Source: Alphaproteobacteria bacterium
Lineage (GTDB): Bacteria > Pseudomonadota > Alphaproteobacteria > Rs-D84
Direction: 5' to 3'
Assembly (NCBI GenBank): GCA_017964865.1
Contig: JAGCRE010000108.1
Coordinates: 1-13,065, forward strand
Length of the DNA: 13,065 bases
Below, piece after piece: positions 1 to 6,399 of the stretch (position 1 is its first letter; the number at the start of each line of letters is the position of its first letter). Both the position numbers and the translations under genes were made by a program. The notes beneath the pieces are model-generated. The model saw only the letters and a program-made list of their open reading frames with translations. It was not told the origin of the DNA and ran no database searches.

Positions 1-969
1 GCAATCAAGGTTCGTGATTACGAAGTTCGATTAACCAAAAACAAAGAAGAACGTCGCCAGGTGCGTGCATTACGTTACGCGGTATTCTGTGAAGAAGAGG
101 GGGCATATGCCACCGAAGAACAGAAAAATCTTCGTGAAGAATATGATTCTTTTGACCGTTTTGCCGAATATATGGCGGTGTTACACAACGGTCGTGTTGT
201 TGGGTGCTATCGTATTATTGACCGCGAAGCCGCAGAAAAAATGGGACGTTTTTATACCGAGGCCGAATATAATATTGCAAAATTGAAGAAGGTTCGTGGC
301 AATATTGCCGAAATGTCACGTGCGTGTGTTGATGTAAATTATCGTGATAATGCGTTGGTAATGCGATTGCTGTGGGCGGGATTGTCGGAATATGTATTGC
401 GTCGCAAAGTGCGTGTTTTATTCGGTGTTGCGTCGTGGGTTGGTCAAAAACCAGGATTATCGGCACATGCGATTTCATACCTGTATTACAATCGTTTGGC
501 ACCGGCACGTTTACGTGCAACGGTATTAACCGAAAATTTCCATGAAAGTATTGATCCAGAATTATCACGTATGAACATTATGCCAGAAATATTCGTTGAT
601 GAAGAAGAAGCACTGCGTCAAATGCCACCATTGATTAAGGGTTATTTGCGTATTGGTGCAGATTTCGGCAAGGGTGTTTTTGTCGATAAGAATTTCAATA
701 CATATGACGTATTTGTAACACTGCAAACAAAAAATATCAGTGCCGCATATCAAAAACATTTCTTGGGTCGCGAAAATGCGTTGGAAGATTTGTCGGTTGA
801 TATTGACGATGGTGCAGTTAAAACAATTGGTAAAATCGTTCTTTTCCCGGTAACAGGCCCATTAAAGGTTTTGGGTTCGGTTGTGCGATTCTTTCTGCGT
901 GAAGATGCAGATGATGCGGAATATGTCGAAGATACTGATAAAGATGCCGATAAAGAAGCGGAAGTGTAA
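1..969 (+). CDS. olsB: OlsB-type L-ornithine N-alpha-acyltransferase (GNAT fold), 5' end missing
   Basis: OlsB transfers a 3-hydroxyacyl group from acyl carrier protein to the alpha-amino group of ornithine, giving lyso-ornithine lipid, the first step of ornithine-lipid synthesis at the inner membrane. The frame is open from base 1 without a stop, and the segment before the GTG at 61 (YEVRLTKNKEERRQ) matches the usual family N-terminus, so the true start lies left of the window. Seen after it: RALRYAVFCEEEGA, the VVGCYRI strand, the EMSRACV strand and the family-typical C-terminal stretch PPLIKGYLRIGADFGKG followed by FNTYDVFVTL. The last 20 or so residues form an Asp/Glu-rich tail. The next gene begins 3 nt after the stop and is a PlsC-like acyltransferase, the expected olsB-olsA pairing. 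A broader hemolysin-like (COG3176) acyltransferase with another amine acceptor is the alternative. Confidence 0.85.
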   Translation, partial: AIKVRDYEVRLTKNKEERRQVRALRYAVFCEEEGAYATEEQKNLREEYDSFDRFAEYMAVLHNGRVVGCYRIIDREAAEKMGRFYTEAEYNIAKLKKVRGNIAEMSRACVDVNYRDNALVMRLLWAGLSEYVLRRKVRVLFGVASWVGQKPGLSAHAISYLYYNRLAPARLRATVLTENFHESIDPELSRMNIMPEIFVDEEEALRQMPPLIKGYLRIGADFGKGVFVDKNFNTYDVFVTLQTKNISAAYQKHFLGRENALEDLSVDIDDGAVKTIGKIVLFPVTGPLKVLGSVVRFFLREDADDAEYVEDTDKDADKEAEV

Positions 970-972
970 GTT

Positions 973-1800
973 ATGGCTGTGCGGAAACAAAACATTTTTA
1001 ACACAATTACCGGCGGAATTCGTATGGGACTGTTCTGGTTTATGGTGATTATCCAGACGCCAATAATACTTTTGTTGCCACGTGGTCGTGTGTCGGTTGC
1101 ATATATGCGTGTGTTTATGTGGTTCTTGCAAATCATATCTGGCGTCAAATTACGTGTGCATGGTAAATTGGTCAAAGACAGACCGTTGTTGGTTGTGTCT
1201 AATCATATTTCTGTGTTTGAAATTGCAATGTTTCCGGTTGCTTTCGGGGGCAGTATTATCGCCAAGAAAGAGGTTGCATCATGGCCGATTGTTGGTTGGG
1301 TTGCAAAAAAATTCGGTGTGGTTTTTGTTGATCGTAATCCATCAACCGCCGCCGATGCGTTAAGAAAAGTTCATGAAACATTGGCAAATGTGAAATATCC
1401 AATGTTTGTTTTTCCCGAAGGAACCACAACAAACGGTGCATATGTAAAACCGTTCAAAAGCGCATTGTTCAATGTTGCCGAAGGAACAGATTTAACGGTC
1501 CAGCCGGTTGTGGTGAACTATCGTTTTCGTAATGGCGATGTGATAAATGATGTTGATATGGCGAACCACTATGCATATTTTTCCAATGCTAAAATGGACA
1601 AGGGGCCATTGTGTGAACGCGAACGCAGTGCGTTTGGGCAATTATATCACGTTATGATGTTGGGCGGGATGATGATAGAATTTACTGTTTTGCCAGTGCC
1701 AGATATAAAAGGGTTAAACCGCAAGGAAATCGCGACCAAGGTTGGCAATATGGTTTCTGAAAAGTATATGGAATTAAAGGACAAAAAATATGAAGATTGA
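973..1800 (+). CDS. PlsC/OlsA-type 1-acyl-glycerol-phosphate or lyso-ornithine-lipid O-acyltransferase
   Basis: 275 aa LPLAT/PlsC acyltransferase that would add the second acyl chain either to lyso-ornithine lipid (OlsA role) or to lysophosphatidic acid. Visible motifs in order: hydrophobic N-terminal segment at about residues 18-36; NHISVFE around H78 (motif I); FVDRN at 118-122 (motif II); FPEGTTT at 147-153 (motif III); QPVVV at 177-181 (motif IV). Motif I is H-x4-E rather than the commoner H-x4-D; I recall the E variant in some alphaproteobacterial PlsC relatives, so it is probably functional. The start at 973 is supported by GGAAG at 960-964 and lies 3 nt after the olsB stop, so the two are almost certainly co-transcribed. 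The olsB neighbour favours the OlsA role, but a bifunctional PlsC cannot be excluded. Confidence 0.85.
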   Translation: MAVRKQNIFNTITGGIRMGLFWFMVIIQTPIILLLPRGRVSVAYMRVFMWFLQIISGVKLRVHGKLVKDRPLLVVSNHISVFEIAMFPVAFGGSIIAKKEVASWPIVGWVAKKFGVVFVDRNPSTAADALRKVHETLANVKYPMFVFPEGTTTNGAYVKPFKSALFNVAEGTDLTVQPVVVNYRFRNGDVINDVDMANHYAYFSNAKMDKGPLCERERSAFGQLYHVMMLGGMMIEFTVLPVPDIKGLNRKEIATKVGNMVSEKYMELKDKKYED

Positions 1801-3067
1801 AAATTTGTGCGTTAAAAGATTGATTGGCGATGTCGCGGGTGCAACAACGCGTGGTCATAAAATCGCGGTCAAGGGCGGATATATTCACCAGACGTTCCAG
1901 GGTGGGTATACGTTTTCACCACTGGGGTGGCGTGTGATTCAAAACCTGGAAAATATTATTCGTGATGAAATGAACAAGATTGACGGCCAAGAAATTTTAA
2001 TGCCTGTTGTGTCAACGGCTGATTTGTGGCGTGAAAGTGGTCGGTATGATACGGTTGATGTGTTGGCTAAATTCAAGGGACGTTCGGGTGCCGAATATGT
2101 TTTGAACCCGACACACGAAGAAGTCGTTGTTGATTTTGTTAAAAGTGTTTTGGAAACATATCGTCAAATGCCATTTATGGTTTATCAAATTCAAACAAAG
2201 TTTCGTGATGAATTACGTGCACGTGCGGGATTAATACGGACACGTGAATTTATTATGAAAGACGCATATTCTTTTCACGAAACCGTCGAAGATTTGCAGG
2301 CATACTATGACAGATGTTTAAATGCGTATCATAATGTATTTCGTCGCTGTGGGTTGAAAAACGTTGTGCATGTATTGTCTGCAACAGGTGATATGGGGGG
2401 CAGTGTCGCACACGAATTTCAATTAATTAATGAAATGGGCGAAGATACAATTTATCTGTGCGATAAATGTGGATTTAATGCCAATAAAGAAGTTGTTGAT
2501 GGGGAAACAGAAAAATGCCCACAATGTGGTGCAAAAATGCGTTCTGTGCGTGGTGTTGAAATTGGAAATATTTTCCAGTTGGGAACAAAATATTCTAAAT
2601 CTATGAATTTGGAATATGCCGCTGCGGATGGTTCAAGCAAAAATCCAATTATGGGATGCTATGGAATCGGAGTTGGGCGGACAATGGCGGCAATTATGGA
2701 AGAAAGCGCCGATGAATTTGGCCCAATTTGGAATATGGAAACGGCACCTTTTGCGGTCGAAGTAATTGGACTGGCCGATAAAGACGGTCGCACATTACCA
2801 TTGGCAGAACAGATTTATAACGATTTACGTGCAGCCAGGGTTGAGGTTTTGCTGGACAATCGTGATGCACGTGCCGGGGAAAAATTTGCAGATGCAGATT
2901 TAATTGCCGCCCCAATACGTTTAATCGTGTCGCCAAAGAATTTGGCTGATAATAAAATAGAGGTCAAATATCGTGTGAATAATTATGATGTGGAATCGTT
3001 ACCAAAAACATTTGATGTTGATTCAGCGGTATCTGACGTAATAAAAACAATTGAAAAGTTGAAATAA
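1790..3067 (+). CDS. proS: Prolyl-tRNA synthetase, short form without the INS editing domain
   Basis: Class II aminoacyl-tRNA synthetase that charges tRNA-Pro with proline in the cytosol. Seen: motif 1 region around residues 36-75 (TFSPLGWRVI, ending near MPVV); motif 2 around 135-163 (TKFRDELRARAGLIRTREF); motif 3 around 288-304 (MGCYGIGVGRTMAA); C-terminal anticodon-binding domain from about 320 (PFAVEVIGLAD, then VLLDNRDARAGEKFADAD). At 425 aa it is far shorter than E. coli-type ProRS (about 570 aa). The roughly 180-residue YbaK-like INS editing domain expected between motifs 2 and 3 is missing, and in its place is a short linker holding C224-x2-C227 and C243-x2-C246, a probable zinc site. 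The ATG at 1790 overlaps the plsC end by 11 bp and has AAAGGA at 1776-1781, so it is translationally coupled. A strong terminator follows. Confidence 0.96.
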   Translation: MKIENLCVKRLIGDVAGATTRGHKIAVKGGYIHQTFQGGYTFSPLGWRVIQNLENIIRDEMNKIDGQEILMPVVSTADLWRESGRYDTVDVLAKFKGRSGAEYVLNPTHEEVVVDFVKSVLETYRQMPFMVYQIQTKFRDELRARAGLIRTREFIMKDAYSFHETVEDLQAYYDRCLNAYHNVFRRCGLKNVVHVLSATGDMGGSVAHEFQLINEMGEDTIYLCDKCGFNANKEVVDGETEKCPQCGAKMRSVRGVEIGNIFQLGTKYSKSMNLEYAAADGSSKNPIMGCYGIGVGRTMAAIMEESADEFGPIWNMETAPFAVEVIGLADKDGRTLPLAEQIYNDLRAARVEVLLDNRDARAGEKFADADLIAAPIRLIVSPKNLADNKIEVKYRVNNYDVESLPKTFDVDSAVSDVIKTIEKLK

Positions 3068-3071
3068 AAAG

Positions 3072-3093
3072 CGGGGCGTTTGCCCCGTTTTTT
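3072..3093. terminator. Bidirectional intrinsic terminator between proS and the GNAT gene
   Basis: CGGGGC (3072-3077), loop GTTT, GCCCCG (3082-3087), then six T. Five A precede the stem, so the minus strand also reads hairpin plus T-run. It ends proS on the plus strand and, from the other side, the minus-strand GNAT gene, whose stop codon lies in the T tract. Confidence 0.9.
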
Positions 3094-3391
3094 AACGCGT
3101 TCGTAACATTCGAACATCATCAAATTCGGGGTATTGAATAAACATATTTTTTGCAATCGGGCACATGGGTAAAACATTTTTGTGCTGTTCACGTGCAATT
3201 TGACATACACACCGGACCAGGTTCAATTCAATATCGCTGTTTTGGTATTGGTCGTTGACTTCGGTATGATCGATTATAACGGTGCTGGGGCCGTTACGAG
3301 TAAATGTGATTTTGCCAATTTCACGTCCGTCACAATATGCGTAAAAACCATTACCCTGGTTAAAAGGTATGTATGTAACATCGTCTGACAT
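3092..3391 (-). CDS. Small YjdJ/NATD1-type GNAT-fold protein
   Basis: 99 aa protein resembling the COG2388 family of minimal GNAT N-acetyltransferases (YjdJ/NATD1). Family landmarks seen: REIGKITFTR (first strand pair), the signature VIIDHTEV, and near the C-terminus VLPMCPIAKNMFIQYPEF, equivalent to the family's 'P.CP....' followed by '.PE'. Oddly, where the family has an acetyl-CoA pyrophosphate loop of the R-G-x-G-[IVL] type, this protein has QYQNSDIELNLV, with no Arg/Gly loop, so acetyl-CoA binding may be weakened or lost. AAAGGA about 9 nt before the ATG at 3391 supports the start. It lies 92 bp downstream of ldh on the same strand with no obvious terminator between, so read-through from ldh is possible. 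Substrate unknown. Confidence 0.8.
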   Translation of the reverse strand: MSDDVTYIPFNQGNGFYAYCDGREIGKITFTRNGPSTVIIDHTEVNDQYQNSDIELNLVRCVCQIAREQHKNVLPMCPIAKNMFIQYPEFDDVRMLRTR

Positions 3392-3483
3392 AATTTTTTG
3401 TCCTTTACAGAAAAATCATAACATCCGTTTCACGCAATATAAATATGATTGTATGCCAGAATGCCCGGATTTTAGCCCCATTT

Positions 3484-4422
3484 CTACTTTTTTATAATTG
3501 AATCGAATTTTTTGCGAATAATGTTTGCACTGTGACGCAGACCCATCGATTCGACCTTGTCCATTTGTGGAACCAGTGTTTGACGCACACCCATATTACC
3601 GACAATTCGTGGCATTGATATGGCAACAGCCTTTGGCCCAACCCCATCAACAGTGCTGACTGTTAAAATGCGGTTTTCGTCGTTTATAATACTGCGAATT
3701 AAATCAGCCACCGCCCCGGCAATGCCGTCCCATGTTGCACCACGCCCGCGAATAATTTCGTATGCAGCCGTTTTAACTCGATGTTCAATTGTCGCACGCG
3801 TGTTCGGGGTTAATGGTGTTTTTGTCTGTTTGCAAAAATCGTTTATGCCAATCGCACCAATGGTTGCAGATTGCCATGCAACAATACTGCTGTCACCATG
3901 TTCGCCCAAAACATACGCATTGACCGATTGGGGTGATACCGACAGGTTTCGCGATAAAATAACACGCAGACGTGCCGAATCAAGCATTGTTCCCGTTCCA
4001 ATAACGCGTGATGTGGGCAATTTTGATAATTTCTGGGCCAACATAACCATCACGTCCAGTGGGTTTGTAACAATAATTAATTTGACCGTTTTAGAATCAA
4101 CATTTTGCATAACGCGTGGCACAATATCGGAAATAACCGCGGCATTTTTATGCAACAAATCCATACGTGTTTCGCCCGGCTTTTGATTTGCCCCGGCCGA
4201 TATAATGACAATTTCTGAACCGCGAATTGCACGATAGTTACTGGCGGCTGTAATTTTTACATCGTATGAAAAAGCGGCCGCATGTCCCAAATCTTCGGCC
4301 GCAGCACGTGCCCGCACACCATCAACATCGAATAAAACAATTTCGTGGGCAAGCCCCGTATTCTTGACCGCGGTGGCAACAGCCGACCCAACCGAACCAA
4401 TTCCAATTATTGAAAGTTTCAT
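3484..4422 (-). CDS. ldh: L-lactate dehydrogenase (NAD-dependent, LDH/MDH superfamily)
   Basis: Interconverts pyruvate and L-lactate with NADH in the cytosol, regenerating NAD+ in fermentation. Seen (312 aa numbering): Rossmann loop GIGSVG at 7-12; FDVD at 31-34, whose Asp fits NAD rather than NADP; the specificity loop SAGANQKPGETR with Gln at residue 80, the classical Gln102 position that marks LDH (MDH has Arg there); VTNPLD; TGTMLDSARLR with the catalytic-pair Asp148 and substrate Arg151; GEHGDSS with catalytic His175. I chose the ATG at 4420-4422: AGGAGA at 4429-4434 gives ideal spacing, and the longer in-frame ATG at 4444-4446 falls within the -10 box. A malate dehydrogenase call was considered and rejected on the Gln. 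Possibly co-transcribed with the downstream GNAT gene. Confidence 0.92.
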   Translation of the reverse strand: MKLSIIGIGSVGSAVATAVKNTGLAHEIVLFDVDGVRARAAAEDLGHAAAFSYDVKITAASNYRAIRGSEIVIISAGANQKPGETRMDLLHKNAAVISDIVPRVMQNVDSKTVKLIIVTNPLDVMVMLAQKLSKLPTSRVIGTGTMLDSARLRVILSRNLSVSPQSVNAYVLGEHGDSSIVAWQSATIGAIGINDFCKQTKTPLTPNTRATIEHRVKTAAYEIIRGRGATWDGIAGAVADLIRSIINDENRILTVSTVDGVGPKAVAISMPRIVGNMGVRQTLVPQMDKVESMGLRHSANIIRKKFDSIIKK

Positions 4423-4444
4423 ATTTTTTCTCCTGATAATGAAC

Positions 4445-4453
4445 ATTATACCA
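4445..4453 (-). promoter_or_regulatory. Extended -10 promoter for ldh
   Basis: On the minus strand TGGTATAAT (extended -10, TGnTATAAT) lies at 4453-4445. Transcription would start near 4438, leaving a short leader that carries AGGAGA before the ATG at 4422. There is no good -35 box, which is usual for extended -10 promoters. Confidence 0.65.
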
Positions 4454-4492
4454 CATTATGAAAATTTTTTATATGATTTAGTAAGAAAGCAC

Positions 4493-4522
4493 TTGCAGGA
4501 AATAATTTTTATTTTCTATAAT
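4493..4522 (+). promoter_or_regulatory. Promoter for the thioredoxin-fold gene
   Basis: TTGCAG at 4493-4498 and a perfect TATAAT at 4517-4522, separated by 18 bp. AAAGGAGA follows at 4536-4543, 7 nt before the ATG at 4551. It is divergent from the ldh promoter. Confidence 0.75.
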
Positions 4523-4550
4523 CACGTTACCAAGCAAAGGAGAAACAAAA

Positions 4551-5033
4551 ATGAAAACATTATCAATTTTATCTGCCATGTGTGGCGTTGCATTTATGGG
4601 TGCGGCATCTGCGGCCGATATTACTGTTTACTATTCGCCAACATGCCCGCATTGTCATAATGCACGTAACTTTATTTCCAGCACATTGATTTATGAATAT
4701 CCAGAATTAAAGGTAACCCAGGTCAATGTTATGGAAGAAGCTAATTATCCAAAATTCCAAGAAACATTGAAAAAATGTGAATACGAATCGGGTGGCGTTC
4801 CTGTTTTGGTTATCGGTGAAAAGTGCTTTCAGGGATATGGCGAATCTATGAACACTGAATTGCGTGAAGCCATTGAAATCGATATGGATGATGCGGCCAA
4901 ATCAACAGCAACCGAAAATAAAAAGGCAATGGAAGAAGACGCAGAAAAGTTTAAATCGGAACATTCTGATCGAACAAGTGCAATTACAGAATATGTTTCT
5001 GAATCATCGGCAGATGAATCAAAAAAAAAATAA
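4551..5033 (+). CDS. Secreted thioredoxin/glutaredoxin-fold protein with CPHC active site
   Basis: 160 aa as read. Residues 1-21 are a Sec signal peptide (cleavage likely after ASA). ITVYYSPTCPHCHNAR at about 24-39 carries a CPHC redox centre (C32, C35), the dipeptide type seen in DsbA. GGVPVLVIG at 81-89 supplies the cis-Pro (P84) loop. Two further Cys, C75 and C92, could form a second pair. After residue 110 comes an acidic, Ser-rich, probably flexible tail that ends in Lys codons within a run of ten A (5021-5030) directly before the stop. Immediately after it, one frame over, lies a coding stretch for a transmembrane segment with a basic end, so the intended product may be a membrane-anchored protein of about 197 aa. 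A periplasmic thiol-disulfide role is inferred; the partner is unknown. The cvpA-like gene follows. Confidence 0.8.
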   Translation: MKTLSILSAMCGVAFMGAASAADITVYYSPTCPHCHNARNFISSTLIYEYPELKVTQVNVMEEANYPKFQETLKKCEYESGGVPVLVIGEKCFQGYGESMNTELREAIEIDMDDAAKSTATENKKAMEEDAEKFKSEHSDRTSAITEYVSESSADESKKK

Positions 5034-5145
5034 TGTAGGTAAAGCCCAAGGCGAAGGTTCAACAATATGGTTCTATGTATTGTTAATCGCATTGGTTGCA
5101 GCACTGGGGTTTGTCTTGGTAGGCAAGGGTAACAAGAAAAAATAA
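5031..5145 (+). other. Out-of-frame membrane-anchor extension of the thioredoxin-fold gene
   Basis: The frame shifted by one from the preceding gene is open through the A10 run and reads about 20 polar residues (NNVGKAQGEGST) followed by a clear transmembrane stretch, WFYVLLIALVAALGFVLVG, and the basic end KGNKKK, stopping at 5143-5145. It has no suitable start codon or ribosome binding site of its own, so it is most simply the C-terminus of the upstream gene. Losing one A from the run (or slipping by an equivalent amount) fuses the two. The topology fits the positive-inside rule: thioredoxin domain outside, Lys-rich end inside. It may be a real slippage site, a mutation or an assembly error. 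Confidence 0.65.
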
Positions 5146-5165
5146 TATATTGGTAAAATCAAGAT

Positions 5166-5936
5166 ATGTTTGATTTAACAACCCTTGATTACATATACAT
5201 CGTCATGATTTTGGTGTCCACTATTTGGGCAACAATTCGTGGCGGTGTATATGAAACTATTGCGACATTGTCGTGGGTGATTGCCGCGGTGGTGGCACGT
5301 TTTGCATCGCCAACGGTGGATGGTTGGTTACAACATTGGTTCAAATTATCAGAATCAACCGTTGGAACATTGGTCGCATCTTATTTCATTATATTTTTTG
5401 TTATTTTAATTCTGGTTGGATTTATCAATCAAAAATTACGTGATTGGATTCAAGACAGCATAATGAACGTAACCGACCATGCGTTGGGGGTTATCTTTGG
5501 CATTGTTCGTGGAATTGTCGTAATGGGGTTCGTGTATTGGGGGGCATTGTGGTATTATTCTGATGCACCAATATTGCCGTCGTGGTTGGCAAATGCCCGG
5601 ACACGCCCAATTATGCAAATGACCGCGGTAAAGTTGGATGAATGGTTTGTGCCGGGACGTGAAAATAAATTACTGGCCCGCGATGTGGCCGGCACCCGTA
5701 ATGCCCGCGAAATTTATGAAAATCTTATCAACCCGGCAATATCAAATAAATCGGCCGATAAACCAGCCGAACAAAAATCAGATTCAGACAGCGGCAGCAC
5801 AAAACCAGCCACAGATAAGCAGCCAGCCGAGACAGGTTATAAATCGTCCGAACGCACCGCACTGGAAAACCAATTGTTGCAAATCGAAACCGCGGCCAAG
5901 ATAAAAGATGCCCTGGAAACAAATAAAGAAAAATAG
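5166..5936 (+). CDS. cvpA: CvpA-family inner-membrane protein with long polar C-terminal tail
   Basis: 256 aa. The N-terminal 150 or so residues match the CvpA family (colicin V production protein): LDYIYIVMILVSTIWATIRGG with the family's R-G after the first helix, a second helix around 33-50, a third around 66-86 (VASYFIIFFVILILVGF), and a fourth around 105-130 preceded by DHALGVIFGIVRG. Typical CvpA proteins are about 160-200 aa; here residues about 170-256 add a low-complexity tail rich in Lys, Ser, Asp, Gln and Ala, probably disordered. The family's molecular role is poorly defined (linked to envelope homeostasis and colicin V export in E. coli). No clear Shine-Dalgarno precedes the ATG at 5166, which lies 20 nt after the shifted-frame anchor of the preceding gene, so translational coupling is possible. 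Confidence 0.85.
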   Translation: MFDLTTLDYIYIVMILVSTIWATIRGGVYETIATLSWVIAAVVARFASPTVDGWLQHWFKLSESTVGTLVASYFIIFFVILILVGFINQKLRDWIQDSIMNVTDHALGVIFGIVRGIVVMGFVYWGALWYYSDAPILPSWLANARTRPIMQMTAVKLDEWFVPGRENKLLARDVAGTRNAREIYENLINPAISNKSADKPAEQKSDSDSGSTKPATDKQPAETGYKSSERTALENQLLQIETAAKIKDALETNKEK

Positions 5937-5956
5937 TTTCTTGGTTTCATAAAACA

Positions 5957-5980
5957 ACCGCCCAAACGGGCGGTGTTTTT
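5957..5980 (+). terminator. Intrinsic terminator after cvpA (first of two identical hairpins)
   Basis: ACCGCCC (5957-5963), loop AAAC, GGGCGGT (5968-5974), then GTTTTT. The 18-nt hairpin is identical to that at 6186-6203. Confidence 0.9.
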
Positions 5981-6000
5981 ATTGTGTGATACATTTTATC

Positions 6001-6028
6001 TTGCTTTCAGGTATGCAGGGTTTAATAT
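6001..6028 (+). promoter_or_regulatory. Possible promoter for the 36-codon ORF
   Basis: TTGCTT at 6001-6006 and TAATAT at 6023-6028, separated by 16 bp, just downstream of the cvpA terminator. It is a weak match and no independent evidence supports it. Confidence 0.35.
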
Positions 6029-6070
6029 ATACACATACAAAAATAACTATATACAGACAACGGAATATCA

Positions 6071-6181
6071 ATGGAACTTTCACGTCGTGAAAAAAGAAAA
6101 ATCATAATAAATGAAATCGCCAGATTTTTAGGTTATCTTACACTGGCGATATGGTTGTTTGGTAATCGTAAAAAAGATTAA
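6071..6181 (+). CDS. Possible 36-aa small membrane protein
   Basis: ATG at 6071 opens a 36-codon frame: a very basic start (MELSRREKRK), an amphipathic stretch (IIINEIARF), a short hydrophobic helix (LGYLTLAIWLFG) and a charged end (NRKKD). The distribution fits a small inner-membrane protein with a basic cytoplasmic N-terminus. A terminator begins 4 nt after the stop, and another transcript's terminator lies upstream, so the ORF occupies its own transcription unit. The ribosome binding site is weak (GGA at 6063-6065). I recognise no family. A chance ORF in a spacer is possible; the placement between two terminators and the non-random composition argue for a real gene. Confidence 0.5.
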   Translation: MELSRREKRKIIINEIARFLGYLTLAIWLFGNRKKD

Positions 6182-6185
6182 AAAT

Positions 6186-6207
6186 ACCGCCCAAACGGGC
6201 GGTTTTT
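6186..6207. terminator. Bidirectional terminator between the small ORF and tRNA-Thr
   Basis: ACCGCCC (6186-6192), loop AAAC, GGGCGGT (6197-6203), five T at 6203-6207. The minus strand also reads the hairpin followed by a T-rich stretch, so it can end the tRNA-Thr transcript coming from the right. Confidence 0.85.
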
Positions 6208-6212
6208 ATTCC

Positions 6213-6288
6213 TGGTGCCAGTTGTCGGACTTGAACCAACGACCCTCTGATTACAAATCAGATGCTCTACCAGCTGAGCTAAACTGGC
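6213..6288 (-). tRNA. tRNA-Thr (anticodon UGU)
   Basis: On the minus strand the 76-nt cloverleaf is complete. The acceptor stem GCCAGTT pairs with AACTGGC; the D arm begins GCTCAGCTGG; the anticodon stem TCTGA/TCAGA encloses the loop TTTGTAA, giving anticodon TGT at positions 34-36; the variable region is GGGTC; the T arm is GTTGG-TTCAAGT-CCGAC. Discriminator A is followed by an encoded CCA. It reads ACA and, if the wobble U is hydroxylated, other ACN codons. Confidence 0.96.
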
Positions 6289-6300
6289 CTGGCGAGGGTT

Positions 6301-6329
6301 ATATTACATTGTTGATTTATAAATATCAA
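6301..6329 (-). promoter_or_regulatory. Promoter for tRNA-Thr
   Basis: On the minus strand TTGATA (6329-6324) and TAATAT (6306-6301) with a 17-bp spacer, placing the start a few bases ahead of the mature tRNA 5' end at 6288. Confidence 0.7.
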
Positions 6330-6343
6330 GCACATTTTTAAAA

Positions 6344-6358
6344 ATTTGATTTTTGGAC
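6344..6358 (+). repeat. Upstream element shared by the tandem paralogs, copy 1
   Basis: ATTTGATTTTTGGAC lies 41 nt before the first paralog's ATG. A near copy, ATTTGATTTTTGACA, occurs before the second paralog. It may include the -35 region (TTTGAT or TTGGAC); TAATAT and TATAAG lie just downstream at 6371-6379. Confidence 0.5.
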
Positions 6359-6399
6359 TTTTTATGGTAATAATATAAGAAAAATAAAGGAGTCTTTGT

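Noticed and set aside
61..969. GTG at 61 as the true start of olsB
   Set aside because: The frame is open to base 1 and the upstream residues match the family's N-terminus, so the gene is truncated by the window edge.
3620..4186. A 188-codon plus-strand open frame opposite ldh
   Set aside because: Antisense to a gene with all LDH motifs; the translation has no recognisable feature.
3484..4422. Malate dehydrogenase instead of lactate dehydrogenase
   Set aside because: The specificity loop has Gln at the Gln102 position (AGANQKPGETR); MDH carries Arg there.
4423..4446. Longer ldh start adding eight residues
   Set aside because: The upstream ATG overlaps the -10 box and lacks a ribosome binding site, while the ATG at 4422 has AGGAGA at good spacing and begins the Rossmann strand directly.
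5957..6207. The repeated hairpins as a CRISPR-like array
   Set aside because: Only two copies, each directly after a stop codon and followed by T-runs, with a small ORF between; they are terminators.
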